The notes under the pieces were generated by a model. That model saw nothing but the letters and a program-made list of their open reading frames with translations. It was not told the DNA's origin and searched no databases. The translations under genes and the position numbers were made by a program. Positions 7,554 to 13,706 of a stretch of 14,826 nucleotides of DNA are shown piece after piece; within the stretch, counting starts at the first letter, position 1, and every line of letters starts with the position of its first letter. The stretch is from Cetobacterium sp. UBA6069 (GTDB lineage: Bacteria > Fusobacteriota > Fusobacteriia > Fusobacteriales > Fusobacteriaceae). Location of the stretch: contig DIXX01000024.1 in NCBI GenBank assembly GCA_002428805.1, positions 1-14,826 on the forward strand, written 5' to 3'.

Positions 7554-8162
7554 TTAAAATATTTCTTTTTCTAAATTAGATATAAGTATTTCTAAATTAC
7601 ATAGTTTTTCATCGTTAAATTCATTTTGATTTATAAATTTTAATAAATCGTTTAATTTATTTTTAATTTCTTCTTTTTTTATATTTTTTTCTTTTTTTGT
7701 TTTATTTTGAGTTAAATTATCTTTAAACTCTTTTATTTTTTCTTTTGGATTTTCTGATTCTAATATTTCAAAAACTACTTCTCCATTTTCTTTTTCAATT
7801 TTTTTTATATCTTTAATTGCTCTATCTGGTAGTTTATATATTTCGTTAGAATTATATTGTAATGAAAGTTGTCTTCTATCTAAGCAAAGATAAACAAAAT
7901 CTTTTTTAAATCCTAAATTTTCATACCATTTTCCAAACATTCCATTTTTGTTATTTGAAAATATTTTATGAGCTTCTAAAAATACATCTCCAAGATCTTT
8001 TAAATTTTCTTTTAATAAATTTCCTGTATGAGTAGCTTTTTTTTCTAACTCTATTAAATTTTCTTTATCCTCTTCATTAAAATCAGCATAATCAAATTTT
8101 GATTCAAATCTCTCTTTTTTTATAAGCACTTCACTTTTTTTATAATTTGCTAACAATCCCAT
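7554..8162 (-). CDS. DUF3102-like putative DNA-binding partner of ParA (ParB-position protein)
   Basis: This 202-residue protein occupies the place of parB but shows no ParB N-terminal CTPase/nuclease motif. The stretch at about 45-100 (GNLLKENLKDLGDVFLEAH, then FGKWYENLGFKKDFVYLCLDRRQL) resembles the DUF3102 type of plasmid and phage proteins, with a probable helix-turn-helix around 76-98. LPDRAIKDIKKI (111-122) follows, and the C-terminal part (about 138-202) is highly charged, Lys/Glu-rich and probably coiled-coil. Its start overlaps the end of parA by 13 nt, so the two are translationally coupled. The likely role is binding the centromere and stimulating the ParA ATPase; this is inferred from position, not from homology. 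Confidence 0.65.
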   Translation of the reverse strand: MGLLANYKKSEVLIKKERFESKFDYADFNEEDKENLIELEKKATHTGNLLKENLKDLGDVFLEAHKIFSNNKNGMFGKWYENLGFKKDFVYLCLDRRQLSLQYNSNEIYKLPDRAIKDIKKIEKENGEVVFEILESENPKEKIKEFKDNLTQNKTKKEKNIKKEEIKNKLNDLLKFINQNEFNDEKLCNLEILISNLEKEIF

Positions 8163-9223
8163 TTAATAATTTCCCCCACTAAATTTTTATAGTCTATTGC
8201 TGCTGTACATGATGAATCTATTTGATAAATTGAATCTTTATTAAGACCTAATAAATTTAATTTTGAACATGTTCTTATTGTTGTTTCTGTTGTTTTGAAG
8301 TTTTCTTTTAAGTGTTCATAAATCTCTTTGCTTACTTTTTTTCTTTTATCAAGTTTTGTAGGTAAGATTAGAGTATTTTTTATTTTTACATCTAGTTCTT
8401 CTTCTGTTTGCTCTAATGTTTGAATTAAAAGATTTAATCCATCTAAAGCTAAAAGTTCTGTTTCACAAGGTATTAAAACATAATCTGAAGCATAAAGAGC
8501 ATTTATTGTAAATAAATTCATACTTGGTGGACAATCAATTATTATATAATCATATGTTTTTTCTAATTTATTTAAAGCTTTTTTTAATAGTTTTTCAGTT
8601 CCAAATTTAGATGTAAGTTGTCTTTCAGCTAAGTTTAAAACTAAATTTGAAGGAACTAAATCAAAATTTTCAGTTTCAATAATAACATCATTTATATTTT
8701 TTTGATCAACTAAAATATCTTTTATAGTTAATTTTGGTGTTTCATTTAAAGCTGTGAAAGTTAAACTTGCTTGTGGATCTATATCTATTAATAATATTTT
8801 TTTGTTTTGAAATGTTAATCCTGATCCTATGCAATGAGTTGTTGTTGTTTTTCCAACACCACCTTTAAAGTTTATAATAGAAATTATTTTAGACATTTTC
8901 TCCTCCTGATTAAAAGTTATTTTCATTTCTTCGCTTGTAATATCTATTTTAATTAATCCATTTTTTTTATAACCGATTTTTTCAATAATTTCTTTATCTA
9001 AAGTTATTCTATATAATTTTGTATTACCATTAGCTTGGATAATTAATGGTTGACCTTGTTCACATTTTTTAAAAATTATTTCATTTGATTTTTCATCGTA
9101 ATTATATTTTAAAAATTTAGGTTCATTCATTATCTTGATTCCTTTAATAGGAATATTTAAATAAGCTGTAGATATTTTATTTTTTTTATTAAATATTAAA
9201 TTTATTTTTTTTTCAAAAATCAT
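8150..9223 (-). CDS. parA: ParA-family partition ATPase with N-terminal AbrB-like extension
   Basis: This is the partition ATPase of the replicon. The deviant Walker A FKGGVGKTT is at 119-127, the A' motif LLIDIDPQAS at 145-153 (Asp147, Asp149) and Walker B YIIIDCPPS at 226-234. Ordinary ParA proteins begin at the equivalent of Met110 (MSKIISIINFKGG). Here 109 residues precede it; residues 69-104 (KLYRITLDKEIIEKIGYKKNGLIKI...) read like a SpoVT/AbrB swapped-hairpin DNA-binding domain, and 18-53 may be a degenerate second copy. Both the ATG at 9223 (AAGGAG upstream) and the internal ATG at 8896 (AGGAGG upstream) have strong ribosome binding sites, so two forms are possible. The extension may bind DNA and repress the operon, as N-terminal domains of type Ia ParA proteins do. 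Confidence 0.92.
   Translation of the reverse strand: MIFEKKINLIFNKKNKISTAYLNIPIKGIKIMNEPKFLKYNYDEKSNEIIFKKCEQGQPLIIQANGNTKLYRITLDKEIIEKIGYKKNGLIKIDITSEEMKITFNQEEKMSKIISIINFKGGVGKTTTTHCIGSGLTFQNKKILLIDIDPQASLTFTALNETPKLTIKDILVDQKNINDVIIETENFDLVPSNLVLNLAERQLTSKFGTEKLLKKALNKLEKTYDYIIIDCPPSMNLFTINALYASDYVLIPCETELLALDGLNLLIQTLEQTEEELDVKIKNTLILPTKLDKRKKVSKEIYEHLKENFKTTETTIRTCSKLNLLGLNKDSIYQIDSSCTAAIDYKNLVGEIIKWDC
8894..8907 (-). promoter_or_regulatory. Strong internal ribosome binding site and second start of parA
   Basis: On the minus strand AGGAGG (8907-8902) stands 5 nt before an in-frame ATG (first base 8896). The ribosome binding site itself encodes the Gln-Glu-Glu-Lys linker between the AbrB-like region and the ATPase domain. 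Starting here would give a conventional 248-residue ParA. Confidence 0.7.
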
Positions 9224-9278
9224 TGATTCTCCTTTTTAAATAATTGAGCTATTCTTAGCTTTTTTATTTATAATATAA

Positions 9279-9307
9279 AGAATACTATATAAGCTTTCAA
9301 AAGTCAA
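9279..9307 (-). promoter_or_regulatory. Promoter of the parA operon
   Basis: On the minus strand, TTGACT (9307-9302), a 17-bp spacer and TATTCT (9284-9279). Both hexamers are close to consensus and properly placed about 55-60 bp before the parA start codon at 9223. Confidence 0.7.
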
Positions 9308-9338
9308 CGCATTAACAAATTTAATATAAAATATGCGT
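9307..9338. repeat. Short inverted repeat upstream of the par promoter
   Basis: ACGCAT at 9307-9312 and ATGCGT at 9333-9338 are inverted copies 20 bp apart, with partly matching flanks (tcaACGCATta against tgACGCATat on the other strand). The left arm touches the -35 of the par promoter. It could be an operator for the ParA N-terminal domain or a centromere element. The match is short. Confidence 0.4.
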
Positions 9339-9369
9339 CAGTTAAATTTTATATTTTTTAAGAAATGCA

Positions 9370-9420
9370 TTGTTTATAGTTGTTATATAATTGTTATATA
9401 TTGTTATATATTGTTATGTA
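9370..9420. repeat. Five tandem 10-11 bp AT-rich repeats
   Basis: The units are TTGTTTATAG (9370), TTGTTATATAA (9380), TTGTTATATA (9391), TTGTTATATA (9401) and TTGTTATGTA (9411). The period of one helical turn puts every unit on the same DNA face. This could be the duplex-unwinding element of the origin or a centromere bound by the ParA partner protein. Confidence 0.8.
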
Positions 9421-9491
9421 CAAAAAAAAAGCCAAAAAAAAGCTTTTTAGACCTTGATTTATAAGGCTTAGATTCGTTTTTACCCCTTCGT

Positions 9492-9700
9492 CATTAGGTG
9501 GGAGTATTTTAGAACATTAGGTGGGAGTATTTTAGAACATTAGGTGGGAGTATCTCCTAACATTAGGTGGGAGTACTTTCGTCATTAAGTGGGAGTATCT
9601 GTTGATTTTCAATAATTCTTATTAGAAAAATTTATTTTTTAGAACATTAAGTGGGAGTACTTTAAATATAGAATAAAAAATCTTCATTAAGTGGGATTAT
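9492..9700 (+). repeat. Array of seven origin iterons
   Basis: Seven direct copies of CATTARGTGGGAGTAY lie at 9492, 9515, 9538, 9561, 9583, 9645 and 9685 (16 bp each). The first five are spaced 23, 23, 23 and 22 bp apart, about two helical turns; the last two lie 62 and 40 bp further on. The first four have AGGTGGG and the last three AAGTGGG; the seventh is GGGATTAT instead of GGGAGTAT. Copies 2, 3 and 6 are preceded by TTTTAGAA, so the true unit may be 23-24 bp. They are the likely binding sites of the initiator encoded at 9814. Confidence 0.92.
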
Positions 9701-9705
9701 TTTTC

Positions 9706-9734
9706 TTGAAATTTCTTTATTATTTAGGTATAAT
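9706..9734 (+). promoter_or_regulatory. Promoter of the replication initiator gene
   Basis: TTGAAA at 9706-9711, a 17-bp spacer and a perfect TATAAT at 9729-9734. The seventh iteron ends 5 bp before the -35, and an inverted iteron half-site lies 33 bp after the -10, so the initiator probably controls its own promoter. Confidence 0.8.
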
Positions 9735-9766
9735 CTATTAGAATCTAAGAAAAAACATAAAAAAAA

Positions 9767-9790
9767 GTGAGATATACCCACATAATGACG
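9767..9790. promoter_or_regulatory. Probable operator: inverted iteron half-site before rep
   Basis: Read on the minus strand, 9790-9775 gives CGTCATTATGTGGGTA, close to the iteron CATTAAGTGGGAGTA with its GTC flank (compare copy 5). Together with GTGAGATAT at 9767-9775 it forms an imperfect inverted repeat around TATA. It lies in the 5' untranslated region, where a Rep dimer could block transcription. Confidence 0.65.
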
Positions 9791-9813
9791 AAAAAATTGT
9801 TGGAGTTGATTTT

Positions 9814-11670
9814 ATGAAAGTAATAAAAAAGAAAAGCAACAATTTAAACTTTCAAGAGGTAATTGATACACCAGAAACAGAAATAGTTGAAGAAAATATA
9901 ACCTTAGATGAAAGTTTTATAAAAAATAGAGATTTAATACGTATGGATATGAATATAATTCAGTATCCTATATTTAGTAAAAATACAAAAAGAAAAACAA
10001 ATCAAATTGTTAAATATTATTTTAACAACAACCGAGATACATATATTACCGTTACTCCAGCTTCGGGATATCATATTCCTGGAGAGATGGAGGAAAAAGT
10101 TTTTATTGTATTGATGAAGATTATGAAAGATAGAGGAATGTCTCAAAAGTTTTGTGTGACATTAAGTGAATTAAAGAAAGAACTTGGATTAAACACAAAT
10201 AGAGCAAATGAGATGATAAAAAAGAGTTTATTGAGAATAGCTAATACATTTTATAGCTTTAAAAATACAATGTATTTCAATGAACTAAAATCTGTCCTTA
10301 AGGAAGAGATAACAAGATCTATCTTTGAGTTAGATATTATCAGTTTAGAAAGAAAAGAGAATGAAAATTTAAAAGCTCAAATAAATGATCGTAGAATAAA
10401 AGAGATTTATCAAATTAAAATCTCTGATTTTTTCTATAAAAATATTTTAGCTAAAGGATATTTAGTTTATGATGCAGCTGTATTATTAGAAATAGAGCTA
10501 AGTACGGCTAGAACTATTTATATGTTAATTGAAAAACTTAGATTTAATCAAAACTATTTAAAAATAGATGTGATGTATTTAATTAAAAGAATTCCATTAA
10601 AGTATGATAAAACTAATATTGCAAGAACAGTTAAGACTTTAATCAAAAATTTTAGAGAGCTAAGAGAAAAAGAGCTCATAAAAGATTTCTTTTTGAAAAA
10701 AGATAGTACTTGGGAAAGCGCTGAAATTGAAATTTATTTTTATGATTTTGCAATCCAAGACAAACAACAGAGATTTTTTGATGATTTAAATGAGTTTAGA
10801 AAATTAACTCAAAGCCCACTTTTGGTAAGTCATACTGAAAATCAAGATTTACAAGAGGAGTTAAGAGAAGAGTTAAAAGAATTTATAAATGTAACACCAG
10901 AAATGATAGAGGAAGTTTTAAGCTTGATGCCAATAAAAGCTAGAAGTTTAAAGACTATGCCTAAAACAATAAAAGATTCAATAGAAAATTATGGGTTGGA
11001 AAAAGTTCGAGCAGTTGCAGTCTACATGAAAAAAAATAAGGTAGATAAAGTAAGAGCATATTTTATAAAAGCTTTAGAAAATGATTGGACAAAAGGCGAA
11101 GAAATAGTTAAAATTCCACCAAAAAAAATAGATGTTGAAATTATTCCTCCTGATTCTGAAGAGAAGAAAAATATTGTAATGATAGAGGAGTCTAATTCAG
11201 AGAAAATTGATTTTTCATCTATCTATGAGAAGTTTGAAAAATTAGATGAAATTGAAAAAGAAGAGATTGAAAAAAATGCGTATGCACATTATGTAAAAAA
11301 ATGTGGTCAAGATACAAAAATTCAAAAGCTTGCTTTTAAGGCAGGAAAAAAATCGTTGATCTCTGACTATTTAGCAGAAACAGATTATTTCAAAGAAGTT
11401 GAAGTAGAGGTTATTGAAGAGATTAAACCTATTGTTAAAGAAGAGGTAAAATCTAAAGAAGAAATGACTCTAGCAAAATTATATGCTTCAATCGGTCAAA
11501 AAATAAAGTTTTATTCTGGTCTTTTTGAAATGGATATTGAGGAAGAAGTAAGGCTAAGAGTTGAAGTTGGAAAAGAGATTCTTTTATTTTCAACTTTAGA
11601 AGAGATTACAGAAGAGATTCTTGTAGACTTGGTAAAAGCTGTCGTGATAAGGTTGAATAGTAAAAAATAA
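9814..11670 (+). CDS. Iteron-binding replication initiator protein
   Basis: This 618-residue initiator should bind the iterons just upstream and start replication. Residues ~40-125 (YPIFSKN..., TVTPASGYHIPGEMEEKVFIVLMKIMKDRG, then VTLSELKKELGLN) resemble the plasmid initiator family RPA (PF10134), with winged-helix character. A second winged-helix-like region spans about 200-315 (DAAVLLEIELSTARTIYMLIEKLR and onward). A helical segment at 360-430 with NYGLEKVRAVAVYMKKNKVDKVRAYFIKALENDW resembles the C-terminal modules of clostridial and fusobacterial plasmid Rep proteins. The Glu/Lys-rich last ~180 residues I do not recognise, and the total is long for such initiators. GGAG at 9802-9805 sets the start. 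It is divergent from parA and followed after 22 bp by the yaiI-like gene without a visible terminator. Confidence 0.87.
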   Translation: MKVIKKKSNNLNFQEVIDTPETEIVEENITLDESFIKNRDLIRMDMNIIQYPIFSKNTKRKTNQIVKYYFNNNRDTYITVTPASGYHIPGEMEEKVFIVLMKIMKDRGMSQKFCVTLSELKKELGLNTNRANEMIKKSLLRIANTFYSFKNTMYFNELKSVLKEEITRSIFELDIISLERKENENLKAQINDRRIKEIYQIKISDFFYKNILAKGYLVYDAAVLLEIELSTARTIYMLIEKLRFNQNYLKIDVMYLIKRIPLKYDKTNIARTVKTLIKNFRELREKELIKDFFLKKDSTWESAEIEIYFYDFAIQDKQQRFFDDLNEFRKLTQSPLLVSHTENQDLQEELREELKEFINVTPEMIEEVLSLMPIKARSLKTMPKTIKDSIENYGLEKVRAVAVYMKKNKVDKVRAYFIKALENDWTKGEEIVKIPPKKIDVEIIPPDSEEKKNIVMIEESNSEKIDFSSIYEKFEKLDEIEKEEIEKNAYAHYVKKCGQDTKIQKLAFKAGKKSLISDYLAETDYFKEVEVEVIEEIKPIVKEEVKSKEEMTLAKLYASIGQKIKFYSGLFEMDIEEEVRLRVEVGKEILLFSTLEEITEEILVDLVKAVVIRLNSKK

Positions 11671-11692
11671 ATATGAGTTAAGGAAAGTATAG

Positions 11693-12136
11693 ATGAAAAT
11701 AATAATAGATGCAGATGCCTGTCCAGTTACAGATATTGCAATAAAAGTAGCAAAATCTAAAAATATAAGTTGTTTGATTGTGTGTGATAACGCTCATAAA
11801 ATTGAAAGAGATGGAGTGGAAACTGTTGTTGTTTCTCAGGGAGCAGACGCTGTTGATTTTACTATTATTTCAAAGAGTGAGGAAAAAGATATAATTGTAA
11901 CTCAAGATTATGGATTGGCATCAATCGTTTTATCAAAAGGAGCTCATGCAATAAATCAAGATGGATTAATTTATAATAAATTTAATATTGAGAGCTTACT
12001 TTTTAGTAGACATATGTCTCAAAAAATGAGAAATGCAGGGAAAAGAACAAAGGGACCTAAGAAAAGAACCCAGGATCAAAACGTTGAGTTTGAAAAGAAA
12101 TTAATTAAACTTTTAGAAGATATAAACAAATTATAG
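11693..12136 (+). CDS. yaiI: YaiI/YqxD (UPF0178, DUF188) family protein
   Basis: The 147-residue protein matches the UPF0178 family over its whole length: IDADACPV at 4-11, a CDNAHK region (31-36), GADAVDF (50-56), the VTQDYGLASIVLSKGA stretch (69-84) and the basic C-terminal RHMSQKMRNAGKRTKGPKKR region (106-125). The fold is related to PIN-like nucleases, and the acidic D6/D8 pair recalls a metal site, but no function is established. AAGGAA precedes the ATG. It follows rep by 22 bp and precedes the zinc-ribbon gene by 22 bp, so it may ride on the rep transcript. Confidence 0.92.
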   Translation: MKIIIDADACPVTDIAIKVAKSKNISCLIVCDNAHKIERDGVETVVVSQGADAVDFTIISKSEEKDIIVTQDYGLASIVLSKGAHAINQDGLIYNKFNIESLLFSRHMSQKMRNAGKRTKGPKKRTQDQNVEFEKKLIKLLEDINKL

Positions 12137-12158
12137 AAAATTATTTTTGGAGGAAAAA

Positions 12159-12386
12159 ATGGAAGATCAAAAATGTTTGGACTGTAGTTGTGAGTTAGAA
12201 AAAGTTGAGAATGAATATATTTGTAAAAGTTGTGGAAAGAAACATGTAAAAAAAGCTTATTGTCCAGATTGCGAAAGTGAACTAGAAAAACTTGCTGCAT
12301 GTGGTTCTTTAAGCTATTGGTGTAATAAATGTAATGAATTAAAATCTAGAAAAACAATAATACAAAAATTGACAAAAGATGAGTAG
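12159..12386 (+). CDS. yfgJ: YfgJ-like zinc-ribbon protein
   Basis: This 75-residue protein has two zinc ribbons built from four CxxC pairs: CLDC (6-9), CKSCG (22-26), CPDC (35-38) and CNKC (55-58). The CGSLSYWC stretch matches the corresponding CGAVDYFC-type segment of E. coli YfgJ (zinc-ribbons 6, PF07191), and the length agrees. The function is unknown; it may be structural or nucleic-acid binding. The frame is open from a TTG at 12147, but the ATG at 12159 has GGAGG at 12149-12153 and is the better start. Confidence 0.88.
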   Translation: MEDQKCLDCSCELEKVENEYICKSCGKKHVKKAYCPDCESELEKLAACGSLSYWCNKCNELKSRKTIIQKLTKDE

Positions 12387-12430
12387 TTAATGTATTATTT
12401 AGTTGAATATATTTTTTAGGGAGGAAGAAA

Positions 12431-12802
12431 ATGAAATTTGTATTTAATCACTTTAACATCAATGTATTAAATCTTGAAAAAAGTGTGGAGTTTTACAAGG
12501 ATGCGTTAGGTCTTACAGAAGTAAGAAGAAAAGAAGCTGAAGATGGTAGCTTTATCTTAGTTTATATGGGAGATGGAGAAACTGGATTTACAATAGAGCT
12601 AACTTGGTTAAGAGATAGAGAGGAAGCTTATGATTTAGGGGATGAAGAGTTCCATTTAGCTTTTGTTGCTGATGACTATGAAGCTGCTCATAAAAAGCAT
12701 ACTGAGATGGGATGCATCTGTTATGAGAATCCAGCTATGGGAATCTATTTCATAAATGATCCAGATGGATATTGGTTAGAAGTTATACCACCAAGAGGTT
12801 AA
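12431..12802 (+). CDS. gloA: Glyoxalase I (lactoylglutathione lyase), VOC family
   Basis: The 123-residue protein is a metal-dependent glyoxalase I that isomerises the glutathione-methylglyoxal adduct to S-lactoylglutathione. The four metal ligands of the family are all in place: H7 (FNHFNIN), E56 (FTIELTW), H75 (EFHLAF) and E117 (YWLEVI), in the short E. coli-like arrangement that usually uses nickel. NDPDGYWLE near the C-terminus is diagnostic. GGGAGGAAG stands before the ATG. A strong terminator follows at 12818-12844, closing the rep-yaiI-yfgJ-gloA run. Whether this organism uses glutathione or another thiol is unknown. Confidence 0.92.
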   Translation: MKFVFNHFNINVLNLEKSVEFYKDALGLTEVRRKEAEDGSFILVYMGDGETGFTIELTWLRDREEAYDLGDEEFHLAFVADDYEAAHKKHTEMGCICYENPAMGIYFINDPDGYWLEVIPPRG

Positions 12803-12817
12803 AATAAGTTAAGTTAG

Positions 12818-12844
12818 ATAGGGTCTATTTTGACCCTATTTTTT
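12818..12844 (+). terminator. Intrinsic terminator after gloA
   Basis: ATAGGGTC (12818-12825) pairs with GACCCTAT (12832-12839) around a 6-nt loop, and six T's follow (12839-12844). Confidence 0.9.
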
Positions 12845-12878
12845 ATCACACAGTTGGAACACAATTGGAGGTAGAGTT

Positions 12879-13601
12879 ATGAAAAAATTAAAATTATATT
12901 ATATTTATCATAGTTGTTTTGTAGTTGAAACAGAAAAACATTTATTAGTTTTCGATTACTATAAGACACCACTAAAAGCTGATATAGATGACATATCTTT
13001 AATTGATATAGTTTCTAAAAGTTTAAAAAAAGTGATAGTATTTTCTTCTCATGGTCATTATGATCATTTTAACAAAGATATTTTAAACTGGAAAAATGAA
13101 AATCATGATTTAACTTATATTTTAAGTAGTGACATCCTTTTAGATGGAGATATAAAAAATTGTTATCAGATGTCAGAGGGTGAAAATTTAAATTTAGGAG
13201 ATCTGACGATAAAAGCATATGGCTCTTCAGATTTAGGAGTTTCGTTTTTAGTGGAAGTGGATGAGGTTAAAATTTTCCATGCTGGAGATTTAAATTGGTG
13301 GTATTGGAAAGATGACACTGAAGCAGAGGAAAAATATATGAGAGAGTTATATACAGGGATTGTTGAAAAAATTAGAATCAATAAAGAGATAGACGTTGCT
13401 TTTTTCCCAGTTGATCCAAGATTAGAGGAGTTCTGTTATTTAGGAAGTGAATATTTTGCTGAAAATATAAAACCTAAATTTATGATTCCAATGCATTTTG
13501 ATGAGAATTTTTATGTTGGAGAAGAGTTGAAAAAAAGAGTTCAGAAATACCATGTGGATGTTATAGAGATATTTAGAACGAACTCTTTACTGAAAATATA
13601 A
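12879..13601 (+). CDS. Metallo-beta-lactamase-fold hydrolase
   Basis: The 240-residue cytoplasmic protein has an MBL fold. The HxHxDH metal motif is H58-G-H60-Y-D62-H63; further ligands are probably H134 with D137 (FHAGDLNWW) and H206 (IPMHFDEN). The AGDLNWW and MIPMHFDEN patterns resemble UlaG-like or RNase-Z-related stand-alone hydrolases, but no substrate can be named. It carries its own GGAGG site (12868-12872). It lies between two strong terminators (12818-12844 and 13607-13640), so it is a single-gene unit; I could not pick out a convincing promoter in the 34 bp between the upstream terminator and the start. Confidence 0.88.
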   Translation: MKKLKLYYIYHSCFVVETEKHLLVFDYYKTPLKADIDDISLIDIVSKSLKKVIVFSSHGHYDHFNKDILNWKNENHDLTYILSSDILLDGDIKNCYQMSEGENLNLGDLTIKAYGSSDLGVSFLVEVDEVKIFHAGDLNWWYWKDDTEAEEKYMRELYTGIVEKIRINKEIDVAFFPVDPRLEEFCYLGSEYFAENIKPKFMIPMHFDENFYVGEELKKRVQKYHVDVIEIFRTNSLLKI

Positions 13602-13606
13602 AACTA

Positions 13607-13640
13607 AAAAATATCTTCGGTCATGACCGAAGATATTTTT
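13607..13640. terminator. Perfect 34-bp palindrome, terminator (copy 2)
   Basis: Identical over all 34 bp to the palindrome at 4081-4114 (half-site AAAAATATCTTCGGTCA). It starts 5 bp after the hydrolase stop and lies just before the recQ promoter. The flanking bases differ from copy 1, so identity stops at the palindrome borders. Confidence 0.85.
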
Positions 13641-13641
13641 G

Positions 13642-13671
13642 TTTACGAGAATTAGGAAAATAAGATATAAT
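13642..13671 (+). promoter_or_regulatory. Promoter of recQ
   Basis: A perfect TATAAT at 13666-13671 with TTTACG at 13642-13647 (18-bp spacing) or TTACGA one base on (17-bp). The -35 is weak. The start of transcription would be near 13678, leaving about 30 nt of leader before the ATG at 13707. Confidence 0.55.
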
Positions 13672-13706
13672 ATAATTATACAAAAATATAAAATGAGGAG
13701 GTTTGA

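Larger units (their letters stand above)
9224..9813. other. Replication origin region between divergent par and rep genes
   Basis: This 590-bp stretch has no convincing protein-coding gene. From left to right it holds the par promoter (9279-9307), an acgcat/atgcgt inverted repeat (9307-9338), five 10-bp AT-rich tandem repeats (9370-9420), a run of A's with a 12-bp AAAAAGCTTTTT palindrome (9437-9448), seven iterons (9492-9700), the rep promoter (9706-9734) and an inverted iteron half-site before the rep start. The combination of iterons, AT-rich repeats, an initiator gene and a partition operon is that of an iteron-regulated plasmid or chromid origin. No perfect DnaA box was seen; TTATGTACA at 9414-9422 is one mismatch away. 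Confidence 0.85.

Noticed and set aside
8166..8181. Minus-strand ATTTAGTGGGGGAAAT resembling an iteron
   Set aside because: It matches the iteron only partly, lacks the GAGTA part and lies at the parA/partner overlap, where it contributes the ribosome binding site. Probably chance.
9414..9422. Possible DnaA box TTATGTACA
   Set aside because: One mismatch to TTATNCACA in a very AT-rich repeat; such matches are expected by chance, and no second box was found.
9437..9448. AAAAAGCTTTTT palindrome as a terminator
   Set aside because: It has no loop and only two GC pairs, and no gene ends nearby; it is more likely part of the AT-rich origin DNA.
9492..9598. Regularly spaced repeats that could suggest a CRISPR array
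   Set aside because: The spacers are only 6-7 bp and nearly identical (TTTTAGAA), no cas genes are present, and an initiator gene follows. They are iterons.
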